Shown here piece by piece: positions 1-7,627 of a stretch of DNA of 16,486 nt; the stretch's first letter is position 1, and every line of letters starts with the position of its first letter. A program made the translations under genes and the position numbers. The stretch is from an uncultured Eubacterium sp. (GTDB lineage: Bacteria > Bacillota > Clostridia > Lachnospirales > Lachnospiraceae). Location of the stretch: assembly GCA_900550135.1 (NCBI GenBank), contig URQO01000041.1, positions 1-16,486 of the forward strand, read 5' to 3'. Below the pieces are notes generated by a model. It was not told where the DNA came from, ran no database searches, and saw only the letters and a program-made list of their open reading frames with translations.

Positions 1-740
1 TGTGCTCTAATCTGATGAGTTTTTCCTGTTATAAGTTGAACTTTTAAAAGTGTTACATCATCTAAAACTTTTACAGGTTCATAATATGTTTCAATATACT
101 CACCATCTGTTTTATTTGTTATTGTTACTTTATTTGTTTTGTTGTTTTTCTTTAAGTAACCGGTTATCTTCATAGGTTCATTTATTGTTCCAACAACAAC
201 AGCAAGATAATATTTATGCAGCGTTCTTTCTTTAAACATTTTTGACATATCCTGCAATCCCTGTAAAGACTTACCTGCAACAATAAGACCACTTGTATTT
301 CTATCAAGTCTGTTGCATACAGAAGGTTTAAATGTTTTTAAATCTTCAATAGATAATTTTCCTTCATTTACCAAATAAGAAATAACATATTCATTAAGAG
401 ATACGTCATTTTCTTTTGATTTCTGACTTAACATACCTGTCTTTTTATTTATTAAAATAACATTTTCATCTTCATATACAATATCCAGATTAATTGGCTC
501 AGGTAATTTAATTTGAAACAAACCTCTGAATTTTTCTATTGTTTCATCAGCCATAAAAATCTTTACAATATCATTTTCTTTTAACTTTTCTTTTCCATCT
601 GATTTCTTATTGTTAAGAGTAATATTTTTCTTTCTAAGCATTTTGTATATAAATCCGGATGTTGCATCTTTAAAATACTTAAAAAGAAACTTGTCAAATC
701 TTTGTCCTGACTGATTTTTTTCTATAATTATTTGCTGCAT
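1..740 (-). CDS. RluA-family pseudouridine synthase (RluC/RluD-like), C-terminus cut by window edge
   Basis: About 246 codons are present; the 3' end lies beyond position 1. The gene starts at the ATG at 740, preceded by a TTGGAG Shine-Dalgarno 6 nt upstream. Residues 1-65 look like an S4-type RNA-binding region (start MQQIIIEKNQSGQRFDKFL). The catalytic motif NRLDRNTSGL is at about residues 143-152 with the nucleophilic aspartate at D146, and the visible part ends in the family motif TGKTHQIRAH. Enzymes of this family isomerise specific uridines to pseudouridine in 23S rRNA or tRNA in the cytoplasm; the target base cannot be told from sequence. It follows an RsuA-family gene by 29 nt with no terminator between, so the two are probably cotranscribed. 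The family call is secure, the RluC versus RluD subtype is not. Confidence 0.93.
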   Translation of the reverse strand, partial: MQQIIIEKNQSGQRFDKFLFKYFKDATSGFIYKMLRKKNITLNNKKSDGKEKLKENDIVKIFMADETIEKFRGLFQIKLPEPINLDIVYEDENVILINKKTGMLSQKSKENDVSLNEYVISYLVNEGKLSIEDLKTFKPSVCNRLDRNTSGLIVAGKSLQGLQDMSKMFKERTLHKYYLAVVVGTINEPMKITGYLKKNNKTNKVTITNKTDGEYIETYYEPVKVLDDVTLLKVQLITGKTHQIRA

Positions 741-769
741 ATATTCTCCAATTTTACAAATTATATATT

Positions 770-1474
770 TTAATTTTTATATTTTAATAGTTCTTTTATT
801 TCATTATCATATAATAATCTATACTCTCCAACTGCAAGATTTTCATCTAATTTTAATGGTCCCATGGATATTCTTTTTAAATATATAACATTTAATTTAA
901 AATGTTTAAACATTCTTTTAACCTGATGATATTTTCCCTCAGTAATTGTAATATAGGCACTGTTTTCATTTAATATATAAAGATTTGATGGTTTAGTTTT
1001 TTTCTTTTCTCCAATATCAAGCCCTTCTTTAAAAAGAGGAACATACTCCTGTTTTATAACACCATCAGTTTTTACAAAATATGTTTTCTCAACATGTTTT
1101 GATGGGCTTAAAAGACAATGTGAAAGTTCTCCGTCATTTGTAATAAGTAAAAGTCCCTCTGTATCCTTATCCAGTCTTCCAACAGGAAACAAACCATTCT
1201 TTGGTGTAACATCCATAATGTCCATAACTGTTTTACATTGAAAATCTTCTGTTGCAGAAATAACTCCTGCCGGTTTATTTAGCATATAATAATAGAACCT
1301 GTGATATTCCAAATTGACATCATCAAAACTTACAACATCTTTGTTCTCATCAACATGAAACTCAGGCTTATTAATTATTTCATTATTAACTTTTATTTTT
1401 CCTTCTTTTATTAACTGTTTTGACTGACTTCTTGAGCCAATACCTATAGTTGTTAAATACTTATCTAATCGCAT
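770..1474 (-). CDS. RsuA/RluB-family pseudouridine synthase
   Basis: This 234-residue protein matches the usual length of the RsuA/RluB/RluE/RluF family. Residues 1-48 form an S4 RNA-binding domain (start MRLDKYLTTIGIGSR), followed by the synthase domain with motif LNKPAGVIS (65-73) and the catalytic motif GRLDKDTEGLLLITNDG (99-115, nucleophile D102). It would convert a specific rRNA uridine to pseudouridine, classically U516 of 16S rRNA for RsuA; 23S rRNA is the alternative for the RluB/E/F branch. The start at 1474 is fixed by the conserved MRLDKYL opening, but no clear Shine-Dalgarno precedes it. Instead a GC-rich hairpin sits only about 15 nt upstream, overlapping the stop of the cupin gene. 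A TATAAT-like -10 lies inside the end of that gene but lacks a good -35. Confidence 0.93.
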   Translation of the reverse strand: MRLDKYLTTIGIGSRSQSKQLIKEGKIKVNNEIINKPEFHVDENKDVVSFDDVNLEYHRFYYYMLNKPAGVISATEDFQCKTVMDIMDVTPKNGLFPVGRLDKDTEGLLLITNDGELSHCLLSPSKHVEKTYFVKTDGVIKQEYVPLFKEGLDIGEKKKTKPSNLYILNENSAYITITEGKYHQVKRMFKHFKLNVIYLKRISMGPLKLDENLAVGEYRLLYDNEIKELLKYKN

Positions 1475-1486
1475 TTTAATACCAAA

Positions 1487-1512
1487 AGGCGCTAAGCATA
1501 TGCCTAGCGCTT
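1487..1512 (-). terminator. GC-rich hairpin with short U-run after the cupin gene
   Basis: On the minus strand GCGCTAGGCA (1510-1501) pairs with TGCTTAGCGC (1499-1490), with one G-U wobble and a very tight loop, followed by C and four Ts (1484-1487). The stem includes the cupin stop codon TAG at 1504-1506. It looks like a modest Rho-independent terminator, but the next start codon is only about 15 nt away, so it could instead be a leader hairpin of the downstream pseudouridine synthase gene. Confidence 0.6.
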
Positions 1513-1941
1513 ATTTACTTTATTATATAGTTTCACAATTTTCTCACTCTGTTCTTTTGTAATTTTTATCTTAGGTGAATTGTCATCTGTTGTGTCTTTA
1601 TTTTCAATAATCAGACATGTACAATTCTTATCAGGTGTGTGAGTGTGAAATGTACCTTTTTTTACATTGTATAATTTAAGTGGATCAAGTTTGATAGCTT
1701 CAATTTCTTCTATTGTATCGCCCTGTCCACCTAAATATAATGTAAAATCTCCTTCTAACACAACAAAAACCTCATCAGTTTCATTGTGCTTTTGCATGTT
1801 ATCAATTTTGTCTGGTTCCAACTCATCAATATATCGAAGCTCTGCCACTCTCCATGACTGAAAATCAATCAATGGTAAATAACCTTCTCCATTAAATGAA
1901 GATACCTGTAATGAATCGTTAAATAAATTTTCTTTTTTCAT
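1504..1941 (-). CDS. small cupin-domain protein, function unknown
   Basis: This 145-residue protein has a single cupin barrel. The first cupin motif is at residues 51-64 (KHNETDEVFVVLEG, with H52 and E57 as candidate metal ligands). The second is around residues 94-112, where KKGTFHTHTPDKN supplies H99 and H101. There is no signal peptide or transmembrane segment, so it is presumably cytoplasmic. Cupins bind a metal and act as isomerases, dioxygenases or ligand sensors; nothing here specifies the substrate. The gene begins 20 nt after the ridA stop and is probably cotranscribed with it from the ridA promoter. A GGAG lies 13 nt before the ATG, which is long spacing for a ribosome binding site. 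The cupin fold is well supported; no biochemical role can be assigned. Confidence 0.85.
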   Translation of the reverse strand: MKKENLFNDSLQVSSFNGEGYLPLIDFQSWRVAELRYIDELEPDKIDNMQKHNETDEVFVVLEGDFTLYLGGQGDTIEEIEAIKLDPLKLYNVKKGTFHTHTPDKNCTCLIIENKDTTDDNSPKIKITKEQSEKIVKLYNKVNKR

Positions 1942-1961
1942 ATAATATATTTTACTCCTGA

Positions 1962-2333
1962 CTATACCTCTGCAATAACCTCAACTTCACATAAAACGTT
2001 TTTAGGTAATGTTTTTACGGCCACACAACTTCTTGCAGGTTTTCCTGTAAAGTATTTACCATATATTTCATTAAATGCTCCAAAGTCATTCATATTATCT
2101 AAAAAACAAACTGTCTTTACGGCGTTTTCATATGTTAATCCGGCTTCTTCCAATATTGCACCAAGATTTTTCATAACCTGTTCTGTCTGCTCTTCAATAG
2201 TTGTTCCCACAATGTTTCCAGTGGCAGGATCAAGAGCAATCTGTCCTGATGTAAATAATAAATGTCCTGTTTTAATTGCCTGTGAATATGGTCCTATTGC
2301 AGCAGGTGCTTTATTTGTACTTAACTTTTCCAT
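1962..2333 (-). CDS. ridA: RidA (YjgF/YER057c/UK114) family enamine/imine deaminase
   Basis: This 123-residue protein is of typical RidA length and is recognisable end to end: N-terminal APAAIGPYSQA (9-19), FTSGQI (27-32), and the active-site region PARSCVAVKTLPKN (99-112), with the carboxylate-binding arginine at R101 and acidic residues E116/E118 in the final strand. RidA proteins form trimers in the cytosol and hydrolyse reactive 2-aminoacrylate and related imines released by PLP-dependent serine/threonine dehydratases, protecting PLP enzymes. An AAGG lies about 9-10 nt before the ATG, and a -35/-10 pair with 17-bp spacing lies at 2368-2396. The gene heads a unit with the cupin gene. Family assignment is secure; a specific role in this organism is inferred from the family. 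Confidence 0.95.
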   Translation of the reverse strand: MEKLSTNKAPAAIGPYSQAIKTGHLLFTSGQIALDPATGNIVGTTIEEQTEQVMKNLGAILEEAGLTYENAVKTVCFLDNMNDFGAFNEIYGKYFTGKPARSCVAVKTLPKNVLCEVEVIAEV

Positions 2334-2367
2334 TTTTTATGACCTTCTTTCTTTCAAACTAATTGTT

Positions 2368-2396
2368 ATTTTACACTTAAATTTCTGTTATATCAA
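2368..2396 (-). promoter_or_regulatory. sigma-A-type promoter of ridA
   Basis: TTGATA (2396-2391) and TAAAAT (2373-2368) are separated by exactly 17 bp, in the intergenic gap between the M23 peptidase and ridA. The expected start of transcription is about 2361, giving a leader of about 28 nt. Confidence 0.7.
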
Positions 2397-2431
2397 GTTG
2401 CATATGGTATAATTTCTTTATTAAAACACAC

Positions 2432-3289
2432 TTAATAATCTCCATATAAAATATTTTCTTCCAAATATTTCAAAATTACATAAGGGTTAATACTTAATTC
2501 TTCATAGTTTTTAGTTTCAATATAAATTCCAAAATGTAAGTGAACAGGGAATTTTCCGGTTGTCCCTTCTTTGCCATATCCCGTATCACCCATATATCCT
2601 ATAAGAGTACCGGCTTTAATTTTGTCACCTTTTTTTATATTAGTATATTTAGATAAATGAGCATAATAAAAATATCCACCATGATTACCTCTTACTCCCA
2701 CACGATATCCACCTTTTGGAAGCCATCCAATATTTTCAACAATACCATCTGTAACACTAACTATAGGATAATATCCACTTACATTATATTCAGCCATTAT
2801 ATCGCAACCTTCATGTTTATAACTTCCAAGGAAATTTCTATTCTCATAAAATCCATCCTCATATACTATCCAATATTTTGAATTTTTTCCACGAACAATC
2901 GGGAAATACTCCAAGTCATTATATATAGCGCTAAATGCCTTTAATAGATTGTTGTAGTTTTCCGGATTAGCATTTTTATAAATATTTTCTACTGTTTTAA
3001 TTCTTTTATTATTAAGAGTAATCTTTTTTAAAGAGTTTTTATTATGTAAAAAGTTAATGGTTAAAACCCTTGCAAAATCATACTGATTATCCACAGCTAT
3101 TTTCTTTGTTTTCTTTAAAGTCTTTAGTGTAACTTTAGGATTTCTAAATTGTATTTTTTCCTCAAAATTATCTGGAATAATATACGTTTTATTTATTAAA
3201 TTTTGTGTCAAAAAATTTAATATTACAGCAAGAATTAATATTTCAATTAAATAATATTTTTTCATAAAAAAATCAACATATATGTTCAT
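2432..3289 (-). CDS. membrane-anchored M23-family metallopeptidase
   Basis: This protein has up to 285 residues. A hydrophobic helix at about residues 11-31 follows a short N-terminus and suggests a membrane anchor with the rest outside the cell. The M23 (lysostaphin/LytM-type) domain occupies roughly residues 150-260. Zinc ligands are H159 and D163 in HEGCD, and H252 in HLHFG; catalytic histidines H211 (YYAHLS) and H250 are also present, so the enzyme should be active. M23 peptidases cut cross-bridges or stem peptides of peptidoglycan. Residues 40-150 match nothing I recognise. The start is uncertain: neither the ATG at 3289 nor the one at 3265 (giving MKKYYLIEIL) has a Shine-Dalgarno; the latter gives a more usual anchor. 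It lies 29 nt after the ABC exporter genes, so read-through from them is possible. Confidence 0.9.
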   Translation of the reverse strand: MNIYVDFFMKKYYLIEILILAVILNFLTQNLINKTYIIPDNFEEKIQFRNPKVTLKTLKKTKKIAVDNQYDFARVLTINFLHNKNSLKKITLNNKRIKTVENIYKNANPENYNNLLKAFSAIYNDLEYFPIVRGKNSKYWIVYEDGFYENRNFLGSYKHEGCDIMAEYNVSGYYPIVSVTDGIVENIGWLPKGGYRVGVRGNHGGYFYYAHLSKYTNIKKGDKIKAGTLIGYMGDTGYGKEGTTGKFPVHLHFGIYIETKNYEELSINPYVILKYLEENILYGDY

Positions 3290-3318
3290 AACAGTATATG
3301 CTGATTTTAATTTAGTTA

Positions 3319-5211
3319 TTATTTTCCTGTCTGAAGTCTGTAATAAGTTTCTTTTTGTTCCATTAACTCATCATGACTTCCACGTTCTATAATTCTACCC
3401 TGTTCTAATACCATAATACAGTCACTGTTTTTAATTGTTGAAAGTCTGTGGGCAATAACAAAAGTCGTTCTTCCTTTCATCAAAGCATCCATTCCTTCCT
3501 GAACAATTCTTTCAGTTCTGGTATCAATACTAGATGTTGCTTCATCTAAGATAAGTGCAGGTGGATTTGCTACTGCAGCTCTGGCAATTGAAAGGAGCTG
3601 TCGTTGTCCCTGAGATAAGTTTCCACCATCTCCGGTAATCATTGTATCATAACCCTTTGGAAGTCTTCTAATAAAGCTGTCTGCATTTGCAAGTTTTGCA
3701 GCAGCAATGACTTCATCATCTGTAGCATCCAATTTACCATAACGGATGTTTTCCATAATGGTACCTGTAAACAAATGTGTATCCTGTAAAACGATACCAA
3801 GAGAACGTCTTAAATCATCTTTTTTAATTTTGTTTATGTTAATACCATCGTATCTGATTTTACCATCCTGAATATCATAAAATCTGTTAATTAAGTTTGT
3901 GATTGTTGTTTTACCTGCACCTGTTGAACCTACAAAAGCAATTTTTTGTCCCGGATTTGCATATAATTTTACATCATGCAAAACTATCTTGTCATCATTG
4001 TATCCAAAGTCAACGCCGTCAAAAACAACTTCACCTTTCATTTCAACATAAGTAGTTGTTCCATCTTCTTTATGGAAATGCTTCCAAGCCCACATTCCTG
4101 TACGCTGACTACATTCAACTATTTCACCATTTTCTTTTTTGCAACGGACAAGTGTAACATAACCATCATCAACTTCCGGTTTTTCATCAAGCAAGTTAAA
4201 AATTCTGTCTGCACCTGCAAGTGCCATTACTATACTATTCATCTGCATTGTTACCTGGTTGATTGGCTGTGCAAACTGTTTATTATATGTTAAGAATGAA
4301 ATAAGTGCACCTGGTGTTAATGAAAAACCCATAACACCATTAATTGCAAGTACAGCTCCTACACATGCACAAAGTACATAACTTAAGTTTCCAAGCTGTG
4401 CATTACAAGGCCCCAAAACGTTGGCAAATTTATTAGCATTATTTGCTGAATGATAAAGCTGGTCATTTAGTTCATTAAACTCTTTCATGGCCTGTTCTTC
4501 GTGACAGAATACTTTAACAACCTTCTGTCCTTCCATCATTTCTTCAATATATCCATTGACTTTACCAATATCTTTCTGCTGTGCAAGGAAAAATCTTCCT
4601 GACAAACTTGTAAGTTTCTTTGAAACCAGCATCATTACAACAATCATTAAAATAGTCACTATAGTAAGTGGAACACTTAATGTAAGCATTGCAATAAATA
4701 CACTTACGATAGTAATAACACTATTAATAATCTGTGGCATGGACTGACTTACCATCTGTCTTAGTGTATCAATATCATTTGTATACATTGACATAATATC
4801 GCCGTGGGCATGAGTATCAAAATATTTAATCGGAAGTGATTCCATATGCTTAAACATTTCAATTCGTAAATCTTTTAATGTACCCTGTGTTACAAATACC
4901 ATAATCTCAGACTGTGCAAATGTGGCTGCAACGCCAATACCATAAAAGATTGCCACTCTTGCCATTGCATTTAACAAAGGGGTAAAGTCATTTGTTCCAT
5001 TTTTTATCATAGGAAGTATGTATTCATCCACCAAAGCCTTCATAAACCATGTTCCCTGAACATTGGCTAAAACACTTGCAATAATACATACTAAAACAAT
5101 AATAAGATGTATTGCATAATGTTTACCCATAAAATTTATAATTTTTCCTGCAATTCTAAATGGATGATCAATTTTTTGTTTTGGTCCCATATTTCTTCTT
5201 GGTCCTGGCAT
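3319..5211 (-). CDS. ABC exporter half-transporter, canonical-site subunit (LmrD/TM288-like)
   Basis: This 630-residue protein fuses a six-helix exporter membrane domain (about 30-335) to a nucleotide-binding domain (about 390-625). Walker A is GSTGAGKT (428-435), the Q-loop is Q476, Walker B is LILDE with catalytic E557, and the switch histidine is H588 (VIAHRL). Its signature is the variant LSQGQ (532-536). The partner encoded just upstream has the opposite pattern (VSGGQ signature, defective Walker site), so together they form one good and one degenerate ATP site, as in heterodimeric multidrug exporters LmrCD, BmrCD and TM287/288. A 40-residue segment (350-390, TGMWAWKHFH) between the domains is longer than in typical exporters. 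The start overlaps the partner stop by one base (TAATG), with GGAGG inside the partner's last codons. The exported substrate is unknown. Confidence 0.93.
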   Translation of the reverse strand: MPGPRRNMGPKQKIDHPFRIAGKIINFMGKHYAIHLIIVLVCIIASVLANVQGTWFMKALVDEYILPMIKNGTNDFTPLLNAMARVAIFYGIGVAATFAQSEIMVFVTQGTLKDLRIEMFKHMESLPIKYFDTHAHGDIMSMYTNDIDTLRQMVSQSMPQIINSVITIVSVFIAMLTLSVPLTIVTILMIVVMMLVSKKLTSLSGRFFLAQQKDIGKVNGYIEEMMEGQKVVKVFCHEEQAMKEFNELNDQLYHSANNANKFANVLGPCNAQLGNLSYVLCACVGAVLAINGVMGFSLTPGALISFLTYNKQFAQPINQVTMQMNSIVMALAGADRIFNLLDEKPEVDDGYVTLVRCKKENGEIVECSQRTGMWAWKHFHKEDGTTTYVEMKGEVVFDGVDFGYNDDKIVLHDVKLYANPGQKIAFVGSTGAGKTTITNLINRFYDIQDGKIRYDGININKIKKDDLRRSLGIVLQDTHLFTGTIMENIRYGKLDATDDEVIAAAKLANADSFIRRLPKGYDTMITGDGGNLSQGQRQLLSIARAAVANPPALILDEATSSIDTRTERIVQEGMDALMKGRTTFVIAHRLSTIKNSDCIMVLEQGRIIERGSHDELMEQKETYYRLQTGK

Positions 5212-7010
5212 TATTCTTCACCTCCATTTTTATCAAAATCTGCATTATCATTTGTCTGCTGTAAATATACTTCTCGGTATATTTCATTGTGTTCTTTCAA
5301 GTAATCATGTGTACCTATTTCATTTATTTTTCCATCGTCCATTACAATGATTCTGTCTGCATCCTGAACAGATGAAATACGCTGTGCAATAATAATTTTT
5401 GTAGTGTCTGGTATTTCTTCTCTAAATGCCTTTCTTATCTTTGCATCTGTTACTGTATCAACAGCACTTGTTGAGTCATCTAGAATTAAAATCTTTGGAT
5501 TTTTAAGAATGGCTCTTGCAATACAAAGACGTTGCTTTTGTCCACCTGATACATTGGCACCACCCTGTTCTATGTGAGTATTGTATTTATCAGGCATTTT
5601 TTCAATAAATTCATCAGCACAGGCTAACTTACATGCTCTAATACATTCCTCTTCTGTAGCATCAGGATTTCCCCATCTAAGGTTATCTAAAATACTACCT
5701 GTAAATAATACATTTTTCTGTAAAACAACACTTACTTCCTGTCTGATTGTTTCAAGATCATAAGATTTTATGTCTTTTCCACCAATTTTTAAATAACTTT
5801 CTTCTTCATTATTTTCATCAAAACTTTCAGGTTCTTCTATGTCGTATAATCTACTGATAAGGTTTACAAAACTTGATTTTGCACTACCTGTACCACCAAT
5901 AATACCTATCGTTTCACCTGAATTTATTTTTACATTAATATCTTCAAGTATTGGTTTCTCGCTTGTTTTGTTATATCTGAAATTAACATTTTTAAATTCA
6001 ATACTTCCGTCAGGTACATCAAAATCAGGATTCTCCGGATTTGTAATACTTGCTTTTTCATTTAATACTTCTGCTATACGTCTTGCACTTGCCATTGACA
6101 TTGTAATCATAACAAATACCATTGAAAGCATCATTAAGCTCATTAAAATATTCATACAGTAAGCAAGAAGTGATGTAAGGTTACCTGTTGTAAGACCAAG
6201 TGCCGCATTATTTCCACTTGCTACAATCATATTTGCACCAAACCAACTAATAAGTAAAATACAAACATATACTGTAGTCATCATAACAGGTGCATTAAGC
6301 GCTACAATACCTTCTGCTTTTACAAACATTTTATAAATAGCATCACTTGCTTTGGCAAACTTCTTGTTTTCATGGCTCTCACGTACATAGGCTTTTACAA
6401 CTCTGATTGCAGTAACATTTTCCTGTACACTTTCATTTAAGCCATCATATTTTTTAAATACCTGGTTAAAATATTTAAATGCAAAACCTACAATAAGTGC
6501 ACAAATACCACCTAAAATAATAACCGCAACTAAATATATACTTGCAAGTCTTGGCGATACTGTAAATGTCATAATCATTGCAACTATCAAACTAAATGGT
6601 GCTCTTACTGCCATTCTCAGTATCATCTGATAAGCATTTTGAATATTTGTAACATCAGTTGTAAGTCGTGTTACAAGTCCTGCTGTGCTGAACTTGTCTA
6701 TGTTAGAAAAACTAAATGTCTGAATATTTTCAAACATTCCTTTTCTTAAGTTCCTAGCAAAACCGGTAGAAGCTTGGGCTCCAAAAACGCCTCCTAAATA
6801 TCCACTGATTAATCCAGCAATTGCCAAAATCACCATAATACCGGATGTTCTATATACAGCAGTTAAATCTTTACTACTAATTGAGTCAATAATAGTAGCC
6901 ATAAGTAAAGGAATAAAATTTTCAACAATTACTTCTGCCAACATAGCAATAGGCGTTAATGTTGAGACTAGTCTTATTCCCTTTGTGTACTTTCCAAGTG
7001 TTTTTAACAT
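5211..7010 (-). CDS. ABC exporter half-transporter, degenerate-site subunit (LmrC/TM287-like)
   Basis: This 599-residue protein has a six-helix exporter membrane domain (about 15-310) followed by an ATP-binding domain. Its own ATP site departs from consensus at three places: Walker A is GGTGSAKS (372-379, alanine for the last glycine), Walker B ends D511-D512 with aspartate for the catalytic glutamate, and the switch histidine is Q543 (IIAQR). Its signature VSGGQ (487-491) is intact and would complete the active site of the partner. An acidic insert (about 394-405) lies between Walker A and the Q-loop. I chose the ATG at 7010 because AAGGAG at 7024-7019 is 8 nt away; an in-frame ATG at 7028 has no Shine-Dalgarno. 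It overlaps the marR stop by 7 nt, so the exporter is translationally linked to its probable regulator. Confidence 0.93.
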   Translation of the reverse strand: MLKTLGKYTKGIRLVSTLTPIAMLAEVIVENFIPLLMATIIDSISSKDLTAVYRTSGIMVILAIAGLISGYLGGVFGAQASTGFARNLRKGMFENIQTFSFSNIDKFSTAGLVTRLTTDVTNIQNAYQMILRMAVRAPFSLIVAMIMTFTVSPRLASIYLVAVIILGGICALIVGFAFKYFNQVFKKYDGLNESVQENVTAIRVVKAYVRESHENKKFAKASDAIYKMFVKAEGIVALNAPVMMTTVYVCILLISWFGANMIVASGNNAALGLTTGNLTSLLAYCMNILMSLMMLSMVFVMITMSMASARRIAEVLNEKASITNPENPDFDVPDGSIEFKNVNFRYNKTSEKPILEDINVKINSGETIGIIGGTGSAKSSFVNLISRLYDIEEPESFDENNEEESYLKIGGKDIKSYDLETIRQEVSVVLQKNVLFTGSILDNLRWGNPDATEEECIRACKLACADEFIEKMPDKYNTHIEQGGANVSGGQKQRLCIARAILKNPKILILDDSTSAVDTVTDAKIRKAFREEIPDTTKIIIAQRISSVQDADRIIVMDDGKINEIGTHDYLKEHNEIYREVYLQQTNDNADFDKNGGEE

Positions 7011-7492
7011 TTTCCGTTCTCCTTCCATTTTTTCATTTTGATACTTTTAAGTTCCTGCTCTGTTAAATTTGCGTCATTTAACAGATTATTATAAAGTTTG
7101 TCTAAATACTTATGTAAATTTTTTACATCATTTGCTGTTAAATTTTCTACCAGAATCCTTTCGGTGTTGTCTCTGTTTAAATCCAGTTGTTCTTTTATTT
7201 TCAAGGCATACTCCGTAACATATATATCTTTGCATTTTTTGTTATTTTCATCCTGTTTTGTATATATAAGATTCTTATCCTGCATTCTTGAAAGAATACC
7301 TGACATTGTAGAATGTTTTACTCCAAACTCAATGCACAAATCTTTCTGTGTTATTTTTTTATCACAATTATGATAAAGATAGATAAGGGTATGCATCTGC
7401 ATAGCGGTAATATCTAGTTTTTCTAAATTACGGTCTATACGTAATTTAAATAATTTGTCTAATTTTTTAATTTTTCGACCTAAATCTTCCAT
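7004..7492 (-). CDS. MarR-family transcriptional regulator of the ABC exporter
   Basis: This 162-residue protein is of usual MarR length, with the winged helix-turn-helix at about residues 30-100: ITAMQMHTLIYLY, then the recognition region ITQKDLCIEFGVKHSTMSGIL, and a wing (KQDENNKKCKDIYVTE). Flanking N- and C-terminal helices would form the dimer interface. MarR proteins are usually dimeric repressors released by small phenolic or antibiotic-like ligands. The gene has GGAG 7 nt before its ATG, lies about 87 nt downstream of a strong promoter carrying a 22-bp palindrome, and runs directly into the exporter genes. The context suggests autorepression and control of the exporter. The ligand is unknown, and activation rather than repression cannot be excluded. 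Confidence 0.92.
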   Translation of the reverse strand: MEDLGRKIKKLDKLFKLRIDRNLEKLDITAMQMHTLIYLYHNCDKKITQKDLCIEFGVKHSTMSGILSRMQDKNLIYTKQDENNKKCKDIYVTEYALKIKEQLDLNRDNTERILVENLTANDVKNLHKYLDKLYNNLLNDANLTEQELKSIKMKKWKENGKC

Positions 7493-7550
7493 TATTATTC
7501 TCCATATTAATTTCCAAATGTGTTTGATAATAATACTAATTTATTTTTAA

Positions 7551-7576
7551 CAAAAGAAAAAGCTACGATATGTAGC
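7551..7576 (-). terminator. hairpin and U-tract, probable terminator of the polA-coaE unit
   Basis: On the minus strand GCTAC (7576-7572) pairs with GTAGC (7566-7562) across the loop ATATC, followed by T5-C-T4 (7561-7552). It lies about 50 nt after the coaE stop and is the only terminator-like structure there. It shares a half-site with the marR operator palindrome, so the two hairpins are mutually exclusive in RNA. Confidence 0.55.
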
Positions 7577-7588
7577 ACGCTACACATC
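7567..7588. promoter_or_regulatory. 22-bp palindromic operator, probable MarR binding site
   Basis: GATATGTAGC and GCTACACATC flank a 2-bp centre and are inverted repeats with a single mismatch (7570/7585); the inner 6-2-6 core TGTAGC-AC-GCTACA is perfect. It overlaps the last three bases of the -10 box and the predicted transcription start, the expected place for a repressor. Assignment to the adjacent MarR protein is inferred from position and symmetry. A third half-site, GCTAC, lies at 7562-7566. Confidence 0.72.
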
Positions 7589-7614
7589 ATAACTCTTTTA
7601 AAATTTAAAGTCAA
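7586..7614 (-). promoter_or_regulatory. strong promoter of the marR-ABC-ABC operon
   Basis: TTGACT (7614-7609) and TATGAT (7591-7586) are separated by 17 bp, close to sigma-A consensus. The predicted transcription start is about 7579, inside the adjacent palindrome, leaving a leader of about 87 nt before marR. Confidence 0.85.
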
Positions 7615-7627
7615 CATCTTCTAAAAA

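Noticed and set aside
1511..1570. TATAAT-like -10 near the end of the cupin gene as an rsuA promoter
   Set aside because: No acceptable -35 lies 16-18 bp upstream (AGAGTG), so it is likely chance in AT-rich sequence.
7500..7600. Riboswitch in the 87-nt marR leader
   Set aside because: The leader downstream of the hairpin is AT-rich without conserved aptamer elements I can recognise; palindrome and promoter explain the structured part.
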